Shown: positions 23,548 through 32,218 of the stretch, piece by piece
Numbering within the stretch: position 1 is the first letter of the stretch
Layout: each line of letters begins with the position of its first letter
From: JABAAW01 sp965216605
Lineage (GTDB): Bacteria; Pseudomonadota; Alphaproteobacteria; JABAAW01
DNA: 64,000 bases
Reading direction: 5' to 3'
Assembly (NCBI GenBank): GCA_965216605.1
Contig: CBDCGG010000002.1
Location: 806,001-870,000, forward strand
The notes under the pieces: generated by a model
Told to the model about the DNA's origin: nothing
The model's database searches: none
The model's input: only the letters and a program-made list of their open reading frames with translations
Made by a program: the position numbers and the translations under genes

Positions 23548-24480
23548 TTACATGAATAATTTGGAGATGGATTTCTCCTCGCCAATGCTGCTGACAGCCT
23601 TGGCAAACAACGGGGCAACGCTCACAAGACGAACCTTGCCCTGCGCCTCGTTCTTAATACTATCGGTTATCACAACCTCGTCAAGCGAAGAATTTTCAAT
23701 GCGCGCTCTCGCCTCGCCCGACAAAACACCGTGCGAAATGCTCGCCGAAACAGATCGCGCCTGCCGCTCCAACAAGGCATCTGTCGCCTGACACAAGGTG
23801 CCCGCCGTATCGACTATGTCGTCGATCAGAAGACAATCGAAACCTTTAACTTCTCCGATCACATGCATCACCGAAGACTGCCCCTTCGCATCTCGACGCT
23901 TGTCGATCACCGCCAAACCACAACTCAACCGCTTCGCCAAAAGCCGCGCGCGCACAAGCCCGCCGACATCCGGAGAAACAACTAAAGGGTTCAGATTTTC
24001 TCGCGTCATACGATCCTGAATGTCCCTAACAAAAACAGGAGCAGCAAACAGATTGTCCGTAGGAATATCGAAAAAGCCCTGAATCTGCGCGGCGTGCAAA
24101 TCCATCGTCAGAACACGCGAAGCTCCCGCCGCCTCGATCAGATTCGCCGTCAGCTTTGCCGAGATCGGCGTGCGAGGTCCCGTCTTGCGATCCTGGCGAG
24201 CATAGCCGTAGTAAGGGATCACCGCCGTGATCCGCCGAGCCGAGCTGCGTCGCAAGGTGTCGATGACGATCAACAACTCCATCAAGGTGTCGTTCGCAGG
24301 CGACGAGGTAGGCTGGACGACGAAGACATCCTCGCCGCGCAGATTCTCGCACACCTCGACGAAGATCTCTCCGTCGCCGAATCGCCTGATCTCGCACTCG
24401 ACTAGCGGCATGCCGAGATCCTTGGCAATGGCACGCGCTAAGGCAAGATTCGCCGTCCCTCCTAAAATTTTTATCGACAT
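23548..24480 (-). CDS. prs: Ribose-phosphate pyrophosphokinase
   Basis: 310 residues, the usual length. CEIRRFGDGEIFVEVCENLRG, VVQPTSSPANDTLMELL, YYGYARQDRK, VVSPDVGGLVRARLLAKRL and the PRPP loop LLIDDIVDTAGTL are all intact. It makes PRPP from ribose-5-phosphate and ATP for nucleotide, histidine and tryptophan synthesis. I chose the ATG at 24480 (MSIKILGGTANLALA); the open frame upstream to 24591 overlaps the leuA 3' end and is Arg-rich with no homology. Confidence 0.97.
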   Translation of the reverse strand: MSIKILGGTANLALARAIAKDLGMPLVECEIRRFGDGEIFVEVCENLRGEDVFVVQPTSSPANDTLMELLIVIDTLRRSSARRITAVIPYYGYARQDRKTGPRTPISAKLTANLIEAAGASRVLTMDLHAAQIQGFFDIPTDNLFAAPVFVRDIQDRMTRENLNPLVVSPDVGGLVRARLLAKRLSCGLAVIDKRRDAKGQSSVMHVIGEVKGFDCLLIDDIVDTAGTLCQATDALLERQARSVSASISHGVLSGEARARIENSSLDEVVITDSIKNEAQGKVRLVSVAPLFAKAVSSIGEEKSISKLFM

Positions 24481-24502
24481 CGATCGAAAAGTCCCCTCTC
24501 GC

Positions 24503-26215
24503 TCACCCTTGTGCCTCCTCGCCTTTGAGCTCGCCCTCGCCCTCGCCCTTGTGTTGAGCGTGCCTTGCCCAGGCTGCGTTGAATGCCGCAACTAACGCCA
24601 TCAACGAGGAGACGATCACATTCGTGTGCAATCCTACGCCAAAGATCTGCTCGCCCTCTGCGCCCGCGAGCGCGATGTAGCTCGCGCCCTGAGCATCTGC
24701 TCCTTGAGTGATTGCATGCTGGTGGTAGTCGAGCAAGCGCAAGGACAAGCCCGTCATTTTCAACAAGGAAGTCATCGCTGCGTCGATGGGCCCGTTTCCC
24801 ACGCTTTCCAAAACGTGCTGTTCGCCCTTGAGCGAGACGGTCAGAGAAAGATGACGCTGCTCTTCGTGCGTATCGCTGCTACGGTGCGCGATGTAACGCA
24901 TGGGATGGTCTTGGTTCATGTACATCTTTTCGAACAAGGCAAACAGCGAGTCGGAGGCGATTTCGCCGCCTTCCTTGTCGGCGTGCCTTTGCACCTCGTT
25001 GCTGAAGGCGATCTGTAAAGGACGCGGTAAATCGAAGCCGTAATCGTTCTTCATCACATAGGCGATGCCGCCCTTGCCCGATTGGCTGTTGATGCGAATC
25101 AACGCCTGATAGTTGCGACCGATATCCTGCGGATCGATCGGAAGATACGGCACATCCCACGCCAAAGCGTTGCTTTGGCGCATCGCGGCAAAGCCCTTGG
25201 CAATCGCATCCTGATGCGATCCCGAAAAGGCGGTGAACACTAGATCGCCCGCATACGGATGACGCGCGCCGACAGGAATCTGCGTGCAATACTCGGATAG
25301 CCTGCGCAGGCGGTTGATGTCGGAAATCTTCAGACAAGGATCGACTCCCTGCGTCAGCATGTTCAATGCCAGCGTGATCACATCGACATTGCCCGTGCGC
25401 TCGCCGTTGCCGAAAAGCGTGCCTTCGATTCGCTCTGCCCCCGCCATCAGTCCCATCTCGCTGGCAGCGACCGCCGTGCCGCGATCGTTGTGGGGGTGCA
25501 GGCTGACAACGATACTCTCGCGGCGCGAGAAGTTGCGACAAAAATGCTCGATCGTGTCCGCATAGAGATTCGGCGTCGAGAGCTCCACCGTCGCGGGAAG
25601 ATTGATAATCAGCTTTCGCGAAGCATCAGGCTCGAAGATATCGGCAACCGCCTCGCAGATCTCAAGCGCAAAGTCCTGCTCGGTCGCCGTGTAACTTTCA
25701 GGAGAATACTGGTAGACGATCTCCGTCTCGCTCTGTTGCTCGGCAAGGCGGCGAATATGCTCCGCCCCCTTGCGCGCGATCTCGATGACGCCCGCACGAT
25801 CTTGCTGGAAGACGACGCGACGTTGCGTCTCGGAAGTCGAATTGTAGAAATGCACGATGGCTCGCTTTGCGCCGCGAATCGCCTCGAAGCTGCGTTCGAT
25901 CAAGGCAGCGCGCGCCTGCGTTAAAATCTGAATCGTCACTCCCTCGTCGATCATGTCTTTTTCGATCAGCTGGCGCGTGAAGTTGAAATCGGTCTGCGAT
26001 GCTGACGGGAAGCCCACCTCGATCTCCTTGAAGCCCATCGACTGCAGCTCGTCGAACATGCGCGTCTTGCGCTCGCTGCCCATCGGCTCGATCAGCGCCT
26101 GATTGCCGTCGCGCAGATCGACGCTGCACCACACGGGTGCTTGCGTGATGCGACGATCGGGCCAGCGGCGATCGGGCAGAGGCGTAGCAGGGAAGGGGCG
26201 ATACTTTGACGACAT
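24503..26215 (-). CDS. leuA: 2-isopropylmalate synthase
   Basis: 570 residues. SSKYRPFPATPLPDRRWPDR and WCSVDLRDGNQALIEPM are the N-terminal signature of the long LeuA form; the catalytic TIM barrel holds KEIEVGFPSASQTDF, SLHPHNDRGTAVAASE and EGTLFGNGERTGNVD; the C-terminal regulatory domain has LLDYHQHAITQGADAQGASY. It condenses acetyl-CoA with 2-oxoisovalerate, the first step to leucine. The ATG at 26215 fits homology; the open frame beyond it lies inside the DUF1489 gene. It ends in a Lys/Glu/Gly tail (KGEGEGELKGEEAQG). It starts 5 bases after DUF1489. Confidence 0.95.
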   Translation of the reverse strand: MSSKYRPFPATPLPDRRWPDRRITQAPVWCSVDLRDGNQALIEPMGSERKTRMFDELQSMGFKEIEVGFPSASQTDFNFTRQLIEKDMIDEGVTIQILTQARAALIERSFEAIRGAKRAIVHFYNSTSETQRRVVFQQDRAGVIEIARKGAEHIRRLAEQQSETEIVYQYSPESYTATEQDFALEICEAVADIFEPDASRKLIINLPATVELSTPNLYADTIEHFCRNFSRRESIVVSLHPHNDRGTAVAASEMGLMAGAERIEGTLFGNGERTGNVDVITLALNMLTQGVDPCLKISDINRLRRLSEYCTQIPVGARHPYAGDLVFTAFSGSHQDAIAKGFAAMRQSNALAWDVPYLPIDPQDIGRNYQALIRINSQSGKGGIAYVMKNDYGFDLPRPLQIAFSNEVQRHADKEGGEIASDSLFALFEKMYMNQDHPMRYIAHRSSDTHEEQRHLSLTVSLKGEQHVLESVGNGPIDAAMTSLLKMTGLSLRLLDYHQHAITQGADAQGASYIALAGAEGEQIFGVGLHTNVIVSSLMALVAAFNAAWARHAQHKGEGEGELKGEEAQG

Positions 26216-26220
26216 GCTTT

Positions 26221-26667
26221 TTACCCCAAGCCCAGCTCGACGAGCATTTCGTTCATTTCGCGATCTTCGTCCAGCTCGCTCGTTGCGTGCTCGTCGTACA
26301 GATCGCGCGGCGCGTCCTCCTCGGTCAGGTAGCGCCAGCCCTGGAAGGGACGATGCTTTTGCGCAACTACGGGCATCAGCTGCGGCGAGAGCCAAATACG
26401 ACACATCGTCATGCCTCTCTCGTCTCGGATCGACGAGAAGTCGGTAATCGTTTGGCGCACGGAGAAGCCGCCTCGGATGATCCAGTACAGCGATCCTCCG
26501 ATCTTGATTCGATTAGCCAGCTTCGGCAAGGCGCGCGTGTCGTGCCACACCTTGTTCTTTCCCATGCCTTGCTCGATTGCCCAACGCATGCGCGCGCGCT
26601 GCCAGCGTGCCAACTCTTGTCGAGAGAAGCAACCCACGCACAGCTTTTTGATGTGAACGCGTTCCAT
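26221..26667 (-). CDS. DUF1489 family protein
   Basis: 148 residues. HIKKLCVGCFSRQELARWQ, TRALPKLANRIKIGGSLYWIIRGGFSVRQTI and RPFQGWRYLTEEDAPRDLYD are the hallmarks of DUF1489, a small alphaproteobacterial family of unknown function. The Arg/Trp-rich core and lack of signal peptide suggest a cytoplasmic protein, perhaps nucleic-acid binding. The start at 26667 overlaps head-on with an alternative start of the ETF-QO gene (a shared CATG). It is probably co-transcribed with leuA and prs. Confidence 0.85.
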   Translation of the reverse strand: MERVHIKKLCVGCFSRQELARWQRARMRWAIEQGMGKNKVWHDTRALPKLANRIKIGGSLYWIIRGGFSVRQTITDFSSIRDERGMTMCRIWLSPQLMPVVAQKHRPFQGWRYLTEEDAPRDLYDEHATSELDEDREMNEMLVELGLG

Positions 26668-26676
26668 GATTATTTT
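26648..26676 (+). promoter_or_regulatory. Candidate promoter of the ETF-QO gene
   Basis: TTGATG (26648-26653), 17-base spacer, TATTTT (26671-26676). Start expected near 26683, about 50 bases before the chosen ATG at 26732. The site lies over the 5' end of divergent DUF1489. Confidence 0.35.
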
Positions 26677-26731
26677 AGAATCTAGCCTCTCTTTTTTTGT
26701 TTTGCAACGCGCATTTTCGGCGTTGAAAAAC

Positions 26732-28465
26732 ATGCCCATTTCTCCTATAGATTCAGCGATAACCCTTGAAGAGATTTTTGTGCAGCAAGTTACCCCCTCT
26801 CCCTCGATCGAACAGCAGGACGCAGAACGCGAGAGCATGGAGTTCGATGTGCTTGTCGTGGGCGGCGGTCCTGCGGGACTTTCGACGGCGATTCGCCTGA
26901 AGCAGCGCGCACGAGAAGCGGGCGAGGAGCTCTCGGTCTGCCTGTTGGAGAAGGGAGCTATGATCGGTGCGCACATTCTCTCAGGTGCGGTCTTCGAGCC
27001 GCGTGCGCTCGACGAGCTTCTGCCCGCGTGGAGAGAAGAGAGCGACCTGCCCTTGATGACACCTGCGCGGCGCGATCGATTTCGCTTTCTGACCGAGCGC
27101 TACGCGTTGCCTCTGCCAACGCCGCCGCATATGCACAACAAGGGTAACTATATCGTCAGTTTGGGCGAGCTTTGTCGGTGGCTTGCTGGAAAAGCCGAGA
27201 GTTTGGGGGTCGATATCTTTCCGGGCTTTGCCGCCGTTGCACCGCACTTCGACGAGGACGGCGCGCTCGACGGAGTCCTGACCGGCGACATGGGGGTGGG
27301 CAAGAACTTGGAGCGCACTTCCAACTACCAACAAGGCTTGCTACTGCGCGCTCGACAAACCGTCTTGGCAGAAGGCTGCAGAGGTTCGTTGGGCAAGACG
27401 CTGATCGCGCGTTTCAACCTCGACGAAAACTGCCAACCCCAAACCTACGGCATCGGGCTCAAAGAGCTGTGGGAAGTACCTATAGGTAGCGCGCGAGGAT
27501 CGAAAAATGCAAGTGGAGACATCTTGCACACGATCGGCTGGCCCTTGCCGCGCAACACCTACGGCGGCTCCTTCCTCTACCACCTACAGGACGAGCTCGT
27601 CTCCGTGGGCTTCGTCGTCGGGCTCGACTACGACAACCCCTACCTCTCTCCCTACGAGGAGTTTCAACGTTTCAAGCATCATCCCTCGATCGCAAAAATT
27701 CTGTCGGGCGGTCGCCGAATCGCATACGGCGCGCGCGCGCTCAACGAGGGTGGTGCGCAGTCTGTGCCGCGCGTGCATTTTCCTGGCGGGCTGCTGGTGG
27801 GTTGCGAGGCGGGGTTTATGAATGTTCCGAAAATCAAAGGCAGCCACAACGCCATGAAAAGCGGGATGCTCGCCGCCGATGCCATCTTTGATCAGCGCAA
27901 GGACACAAGCAGCAAGGAGATCAAAGTCTACGGCGAGCGTCTTCGCAAGAGCTGGGTTGCCAAAGAGCTGCATCGCGTGCGCAACATCCGTCCCGCCTTC
28001 CGCCTCGGCTTGTGGTGGGGGTTGCTGTACGCCGCCTTCGACACCTATATTATTAGAGGACGCGCGCCGTGGACTTTTCGTCATAGAAGCGACCACAAGC
28101 ACTTGCTTTCTCGAACGCGCGCCCGTCCTATCGCTTATCCGAAACCCGATGGCATTCTCAGTTTCGACCTGCTGACAAATCTCTCTTTTTCGGGCGTGTA
28201 TCACGAGGAGAACCAACCTGCTCACCTGCTGCTGAAGCAACCCTTGCTTGCCATCGCTCAAGGTGCCGAGCATTACGCCTCCCCTGAGACGCGCTATTGT
28301 CCTGCGGGAGTCTATGAGATCGTCGAGGAGAAGACGGGATTGCGCTTGCAGATCAACGCGCAAAACTGCCTTCATTGCAAGACTTGTGATATCAAGGATC
28401 CTATGCAGAATATCGACTGGACTCCGCCTGAGGGTGGTGGCGGTCCGAACTACGAAAGGATGTGA
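26732..28465 (+). CDS. Electron transfer flavoprotein:ubiquinone oxidoreductase
   Basis: 577 residues. FAD-binding MEFDVLVVGGGPAGLSTAIRL near residue 36; GAHILSGAVFEPRALDELLP; the membrane/quinone region KGSHNAMKSGMLAADAIF; and the C-terminal [4Fe-4S] cluster LQINAQNCLHCKTCDIKDP. It passes electrons from acyl-CoA and other dehydrogenases, through ETF, to ubiquinone at the inner membrane. The ATG at 26732 is preferred because a promoter-like site places transcription after the ATG at 26666. No etfAB genes are in the window. The Pcm-like gene follows almost immediately. Confidence 0.95.
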   Translation: MPISPIDSAITLEEIFVQQVTPSPSIEQQDAERESMEFDVLVVGGGPAGLSTAIRLKQRAREAGEELSVCLLEKGAMIGAHILSGAVFEPRALDELLPAWREESDLPLMTPARRDRFRFLTERYALPLPTPPHMHNKGNYIVSLGELCRWLAGKAESLGVDIFPGFAAVAPHFDEDGALDGVLTGDMGVGKNLERTSNYQQGLLLRARQTVLAEGCRGSLGKTLIARFNLDENCQPQTYGIGLKELWEVPIGSARGSKNASGDILHTIGWPLPRNTYGGSFLYHLQDELVSVGFVVGLDYDNPYLSPYEEFQRFKHHPSIAKILSGGRRIAYGARALNEGGAQSVPRVHFPGGLLVGCEAGFMNVPKIKGSHNAMKSGMLAADAIFDQRKDTSSKEIKVYGERLRKSWVAKELHRVRNIRPAFRLGLWWGLLYAAFDTYIIRGRAPWTFRHRSDHKHLLSRTRARPIAYPKPDGILSFDLLTNLSFSGVYHEENQPAHLLLKQPLLAIAQGAEHYASPETRYCPAGVYEIVEEKTGLRLQINAQNCLHCKTCDIKDPMQNIDWTPPEGGGGPNYERM

Positions 28466-28470
28466 TCGCC

Positions 28471-29190
28471 ATGAACATGAAACCCGACAAGCACTCCTTC
28501 CCGCCCACTCATCACGTCTTGAAAGACGCACCTTCTCCCGCGCTAGTTGCGCGCGTGAGTATGGTGGAGAGTCAGCTGCGTCCTAATCGTATTTCGGACG
28601 AACGCATTCTTGCGGCGATGGGCTCGCTGTCGCGCGAGATTTTTCTGCCTGCCGAGCTGCGGCACTTGAGCTACAGCGACGCGACGCTGTCCGCTCAAAG
28701 AGGAAGATTTTTGCTCTCTCCTCTGTTGACAGCGCGTCTTTTGCAAGCAGCCTCGATCGAGAAGGGAGAGACGGTTCTTGTCGTCGCGGGCGGTAGCGCG
28801 TACCTTGCGGCTGTTGCCGAGAGGTTGAAGACGACCGTCTTCCTGCTCGATCGCAAAGAGAACTTTCTTGCCGATCTCGACACCGCCATTCTAGACTTGC
28901 GTCTTGACGGCTGCGTCTGCCTTTACGGCGATCCGCGCGAGGGATGGAAGCAGGATGCTCCGTATCGTTCGATCGTCATCGACGGCGGCGTCGAGCGGGT
29001 GCCTGAGGCGCTCTTTCAACAGCTGGAGATTGGAGGCACGCTAACAGCTGTGCGCATGCAGAAGGACGAGACAGGCGAGATCGTGCGTTGGCGCAAGGAG
29101 GAGGCGGGTGGGCTAGTTTGCGAATCGCTCTACGATGCGAGCGCGCCGCTGCTAGCAGAGTTTGCTAAAGAAGAAATCTTTGTCTTGTGA
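28471..29190 (+). CDS. Protein-L-isoaspartate methyltransferase-like protein, motif-degenerate
   Basis: 239 residues. SMVESQLRPNRISDERILAAMGSLSREIF and GRFLLSPLLTARLLQAASIEKGETVL follow the short alphaproteobacterial Pcm-like family. The SAM-binding motif, normally VLEIGTGSGY, reads VLVVAGGSAY: the acidic residue and two Gly are replaced. The second motif is IVIDGGVERVPEALFQQL. The substrate-loop Ser typical of repair methyltransferases is not evident. Activity as a methyltransferase is therefore doubtful. AAAGGA lies 10 bases before the ATG at 28471; the GTG at 28462 overlaps the upstream stop as GTGA and is an alternative. In relatives such genes precede tolC; here adk converges instead. 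Confidence 0.75.
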   Translation: MNMKPDKHSFPPTHHVLKDAPSPALVARVSMVESQLRPNRISDERILAAMGSLSREIFLPAELRHLSYSDATLSAQRGRFLLSPLLTARLLQAASIEKGETVLVVAGGSAYLAAVAERLKTTVFLLDRKENFLADLDTAILDLRLDGCVCLYGDPREGWKQDAPYRSIVIDGGVERVPEALFQQLEIGGTLTAVRMQKDETGEIVRWRKEEAGGLVCESLYDASAPLLAEFAKEEIFVL

Positions 29191-29214
29191 AAGCGAACAA
29201 GTGACGGGTTTTTT
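29184..29214 (+). terminator. Weak intrinsic terminator after the Pcm-like gene
   Basis: CTTGT (29184-29188) and ACAAG (29197-29201) form a 5-bp stem with an 8-base loop, then TGACGGG and six T (29209-29214). The stem is short and overlaps the stop codon. Confidence 0.3.
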
Positions 29215-29281
29215 GTATTGAGTAGGGGGCGAGGTAATTCCCTTTGTTTTCACTCGTCCTAGAGACAAAAAGAATCGCGTT

Positions 29282-29953
29282 CTATTTTTTCTTTCCCTTT
29301 GCGGTCTTGATCACCTTTTCGATGGCATCGGATACCTGCTTGATGCTATCCGTGCCTTTGATCTCTGTCAGCAGTTTTTTCTTCTCGTAGTAAGGCACGA
29401 TCGGCGCGGTCTGTCGTCGAAACACCTCCAGTCGCCGCGTGAGGGTTTCCGCCGTGTCGTCCTCGCGTTGTATCAACGCTGCGCCGCAGGCATCACAAAC
29501 GCCCTCCTTCTTCGGCGGCTGCGTCTTCAGGTGATAGCCCGTACGGCATTTGGGACAAGACCTCCGCCCCTCGATACGAGAAATAACCGCCTTCTCATCG
29601 ACCGTCAATACAATGACCGCATCGAGTTGTTTGTCTTTTTTCTTCAGCATGCTGTCGAGCTGCCAAACTTGCTGGTCGGTGCGCGGAAAGCCATCCAAGA
29701 TAAAACCCTTCTCGTAGCAAGGCTTTTGCAGCTCCTCTTCCAACAGCGTGACCATTAGATAGTCCGGAATCAGTCTGCCCTCCGCCATGATGTCACATAG
29801 CCGCTCGATATGCGGCTGATCAGGCGTCATCTGTTCGGCAAGCCGCCGCAACATATCTCCCGTAGACAGCCAAGTCCAGCCGTGCTTCTTTTGCAAGAGC
29901 TCAGCCTGCGTCCCCTTGCCCGCCCCCGGCGCTCCGAGCAGCAGAATGTTCAT
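29282..29953 (-). CDS. adk: Adenylate kinase
   Basis: 223 residues. P-loop LLGAPGAGKGTQAELL, STGDMLRR, GFILDGFPRTDQQ, and a zinc-type LID domain with CPKC...CDAC. It interconverts ATP+AMP and 2 ADP. It overlaps secY by four bases (ATGA) at its start. In most relatives adk is followed by rpsM-rpsK-rpoA-rplQ; here the cluster ends and a convergent gene follows. The Lys-rich end (IKTAKGKKK) is slightly extended. Confidence 0.97.
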   Translation of the reverse strand: MNILLLGAPGAGKGTQAELLQKKHGWTWLSTGDMLRRLAEQMTPDQPHIERLCDIMAEGRLIPDYLMVTLLEEELQKPCYEKGFILDGFPRTDQQVWQLDSMLKKKDKQLDAVIVLTVDEKAVISRIEGRRSCPKCRTGYHLKTQPPKKEGVCDACGAALIQREDDTAETLTRRLEVFRRQTAPIVPYYEKKKLLTEIKGTDSIKQVSDAIEKVIKTAKGKKK

Positions 29954-31287
29954 CGTCGCAACTTGTGGAAACCCGATCGCCGCATAAGATTTTCGTAGCG
30001 ATAGGACATCAGATGTCCCTGAATCTGCGCCACCGTATCCATCGTGACCGAAACGACGATCAACAGAGAAGTGCCGCCGAAGTAAAAAGGAACCGCAAAA
30101 CGAGAGATCAGAATCTCAGGTAACAACGAAACCGCAACAAGATACAAGCCTCCGAAAACCGTCAGACGCGTCAGGACGAAGTCCAAGTAGTCTGCCGTGT
30201 GCGCACCAGGGCGGATGCCCTGAATGATGCCGCCTTGCTTGCGAAGGTTTTCCGCCGTGTCTTGCGGATTGAAGACGATCGCCGTGTAGAAGAAGGCGAA
30301 GAACAGAATCAACGCGCTGTACAGAATCAAGAACATCGGTTGTCCGCGTCCCAGCCATGCTGCGATCAACGACAAGACACCACCCTGATCGTCGCCCAGA
30401 TTGAGGTTTGCAAAGGTCAAGGGCATGAGCAGAATCGAGCTTGCAAAGATGGGTGGGATCACCCCTGAGGTGTTCAGTTTCAAGGGCAGATGCGTCGATT
30501 CGCCGCCCGTCATGCGCGCTCCGCGTTGCCGCTTCGGATAATGCACGACCAGCCTCCGCTGCGCACGTTCGACGAAAACGATCACGACGATCACGGCGAT
30601 GATCATCACCGCCAACAGCAACAGGAACGCCGTCGACAAGGCACCCGTGCGTCCCAGCTCCAGCGTGCCTGCCAGCGCGATCGGCAAGTTTGCAACGATT
30701 CCCGAAAAGATAATCAGCGAGATTCCGTTTCCGACCCCTCGTTGCGTGATCTGCTCGCCCAGCCACATAAGAAACATCGTTCCGCCGACGATGCTCACCA
30801 CCGTCGAGACGCGGAAAAAGGCGCCGGGCTCCAACACGACTCCGCCGCTACTCTCCAAGCCGACGGCAATGCCGTAGCCCTGCAACGCCGCTAAAAGGAC
30901 GGTGCCGTAGCGCGTATACTGGGTGATTTTGCGTCTACCCGCTTCCCCCTCCTTCTTCAGCTGCTCCAACGAAGGAACGGACGCCGCCAACAACTGCATG
31001 ATGATCGAGGCGGAAATATAAGGCAGAATGTTCAACGCAAAAACCGTCATGCGACTCAAAGCGCCGCCCGAAAACATGTTGAACATGCCTAAGATGCCGC
31101 CCTGTTGCTGATCGAACAGCTCCTTCAACGCGATAGGATCGATCCCAGGCAAGGGGATATAAGTGCCAAGCCGATAGACGATTAACGCGCCAAGCGTAAA
31201 CCAAAGACGTTTCTTTAAATCTGTCGCTTGTCCGAAACTCGCAAATGCGCGTTCTGCAAAGCGTCGTTGGTCGACAACGCTCGACAT
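29950..31287 (-). CDS. secY: Preprotein translocase subunit SecY
   Basis: 445 residues with ten membrane helices. RLWFTLGALIVYRLGTYIPLPGID at the N-terminus, the plug region GGALSRMTVFALNILPYISASIIMQLL, the cytoplasmic loop RAQRRLVVHYPKRQ that meets SecA and the ribosome, and DTVAQIQGHLMSYRYENLM near the end. It forms the SecYEG channel in the inner membrane. It lies one base after rplO and overlaps adk by four bases, the standard spc-operon position. Confidence 0.98.
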   Translation of the reverse strand: MSSVVDQRRFAERAFASFGQATDLKKRLWFTLGALIVYRLGTYIPLPGIDPIALKELFDQQQGGILGMFNMFSGGALSRMTVFALNILPYISASIIMQLLAASVPSLEQLKKEGEAGRRKITQYTRYGTVLLAALQGYGIAVGLESSGGVVLEPGAFFRVSTVVSIVGGTMFLMWLGEQITQRGVGNGISLIIFSGIVANLPIALAGTLELGRTGALSTAFLLLLAVMIIAVIVVIVFVERAQRRLVVHYPKRQRGARMTGGESTHLPLKLNTSGVIPPIFASSILLMPLTFANLNLGDDQGGVLSLIAAWLGRGQPMFLILYSALILFFAFFYTAIVFNPQDTAENLRKQGGIIQGIRPGAHTADYLDFVLTRLTVFGGLYLVAVSLLPEILISRFAVPFYFGGTSLLIVVSVTMDTVAQIQGHLMSYRYENLMRRSGFHKLRR

Positions 31288-31288
31288 A

Positions 31289-31990
31289 TCAAGAGGCAGA
31301 CTCGGACGAAGCAGACTCGGCTGAAGAAAGCGTTGTAGATTTTAAGGCAGCCTTCCGAGCAGCCTTCTTTCCAACCTTGTCGCTAGCTTTAGAGCCAACC
31401 CTTCGGCTCGCCGTTTTACTTTTCCTCTCCAGACTGTTCTTTTGGTTCGAAGCGCGTTTGACCTTGCGCCAGTGCGTCGACTTTTGTTCTTCGCCTTGTT
31501 GAGGAGGTTGCTCTTTCGCGGGTTTTTTGTGATCGAAGGGTTTTATAAGCACCTCGCCGCCTTGCGCTTCAACAGCAGCGCGCGCGGCGGGAGAAGTCGC
31601 TGCGATCTCCAAAACAACCTTCGTCGAGAGCACTCCCTTGCCGAGCAAGCGCACAGGCAGGTCGCGCCGCACCAGTCCTGCTTCTAGCAACAAGTCGGGC
31701 GTGATCGGTGCGTTGGCGGCAAGTTTTTTGTCATCGAGCGCGCGTTGCAGCGTGCCGAGGTTGACGACAGCCCAAATTTTGCGAAAGGGATTGCTGAAAC
31801 CTCGTTTCGGCACGCGGCGGAAGATGGGCATTTGTCCGCCCTCGAAGCCCTTGATCGCAACGCCCGAGCGCGACTTTTGCCCCTTATGACCGCGTCCGCC
31901 CGTCTTACCCAATCCTGAGCCGATGCCTCGCCCGCGCCGTTTGCGAGCGTGGCGTGCACCTTTGTTGTCCGAAAGTTCGTTCAGCTTCAC
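31289..31990 (-). CDS. rplO: Ribosomal protein L15 with long basic C-terminal extension
   Basis: 233 residues against about 145-160 for the family. Core: MKLNELSDNKGARHARKRRGRGIGSGLGKTGGRGHKGQKSR in pieces, FEGGQMPIFRRVPKRGF, ending near residue 158 (GGEVLIKPFDHKKP). The remaining 75 residues are Lys/Arg/Ser/Ala-rich (HWRKVKRASNQKNSLERKSK, ending SSAESASSESAS). L15 is an early assembly protein of the large subunit. The extension may add rRNA contacts or may be neutral expansion. It follows rpmD and precedes secY. Confidence 0.95.
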   Translation of the reverse strand: MKLNELSDNKGARHARKRRGRGIGSGLGKTGGRGHKGQKSRSGVAIKGFEGGQMPIFRRVPKRGFSNPFRKIWAVVNLGTLQRALDDKKLAANAPITPDLLLEAGLVRRDLPVRLLGKGVLSTKVVLEIAATSPAARAAVEAQGGEVLIKPFDHKKPAKEQPPQQGEEQKSTHWRKVKRASNQKNSLERKSKTASRRVGSKASDKVGKKAARKAALKSTTLSSAESASSESAS

Positions 31991-31996
31991 GAGACC

Positions 31997-32218
31997 CTAT
32001 GCCTCCGTCTCTAGTGTTTCTACCAGGTGAGCAACCTTGGCGATCATGCCACGCACCGAGGGGGTGTCGGGCAGCTCGCGCACGCGATTCATCGGACCCA
32101 ACCCCAAGGCCCTCAAGGTCGCCTTCTGACGTTCTGGACGGCGAATCGCACTGCGCACCCGCTTCACGCGCACCACGGCGTGAGGTTTTTTCGTATCGCT
32201 CTTTTTCTTTTGCGTCAT
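31997..32218 (-). CDS. rpmD: Ribosomal protein L30
   Basis: 73 residues. VVRVKRVRSAIRRPERQKATLRALGLGPMNRVRELPDTPSVRGMIAKVAHLV is the L30 fold (shown here in one family stretch split by its helices). It is a late-assembling large-subunit protein. The start codon shares one base with the rpsE stop (stop at 32218). A Lys-rich leader (TQKKKSDTKKP) precedes the core. Confidence 0.95.
   Translation of the reverse strand: MTQKKKSDTKKPHAVVRVKRVRSAIRRPERQKATLRALGLGPMNRVRELPDTPSVRGMIAKVAHLVETLETEA

Noticed and set aside
24481..24591. Longer prs starting at 24591
   Set aside because: The extra residues are Arg-rich, overlap the leuA 3' end and have no counterpart in PRPP synthetases.
26216..26404. Longer leuA starting at 26404
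   Set aside because: The extension lies inside the DUF1489 coding region in another frame; LeuA homology starts at MSSKYRPF.
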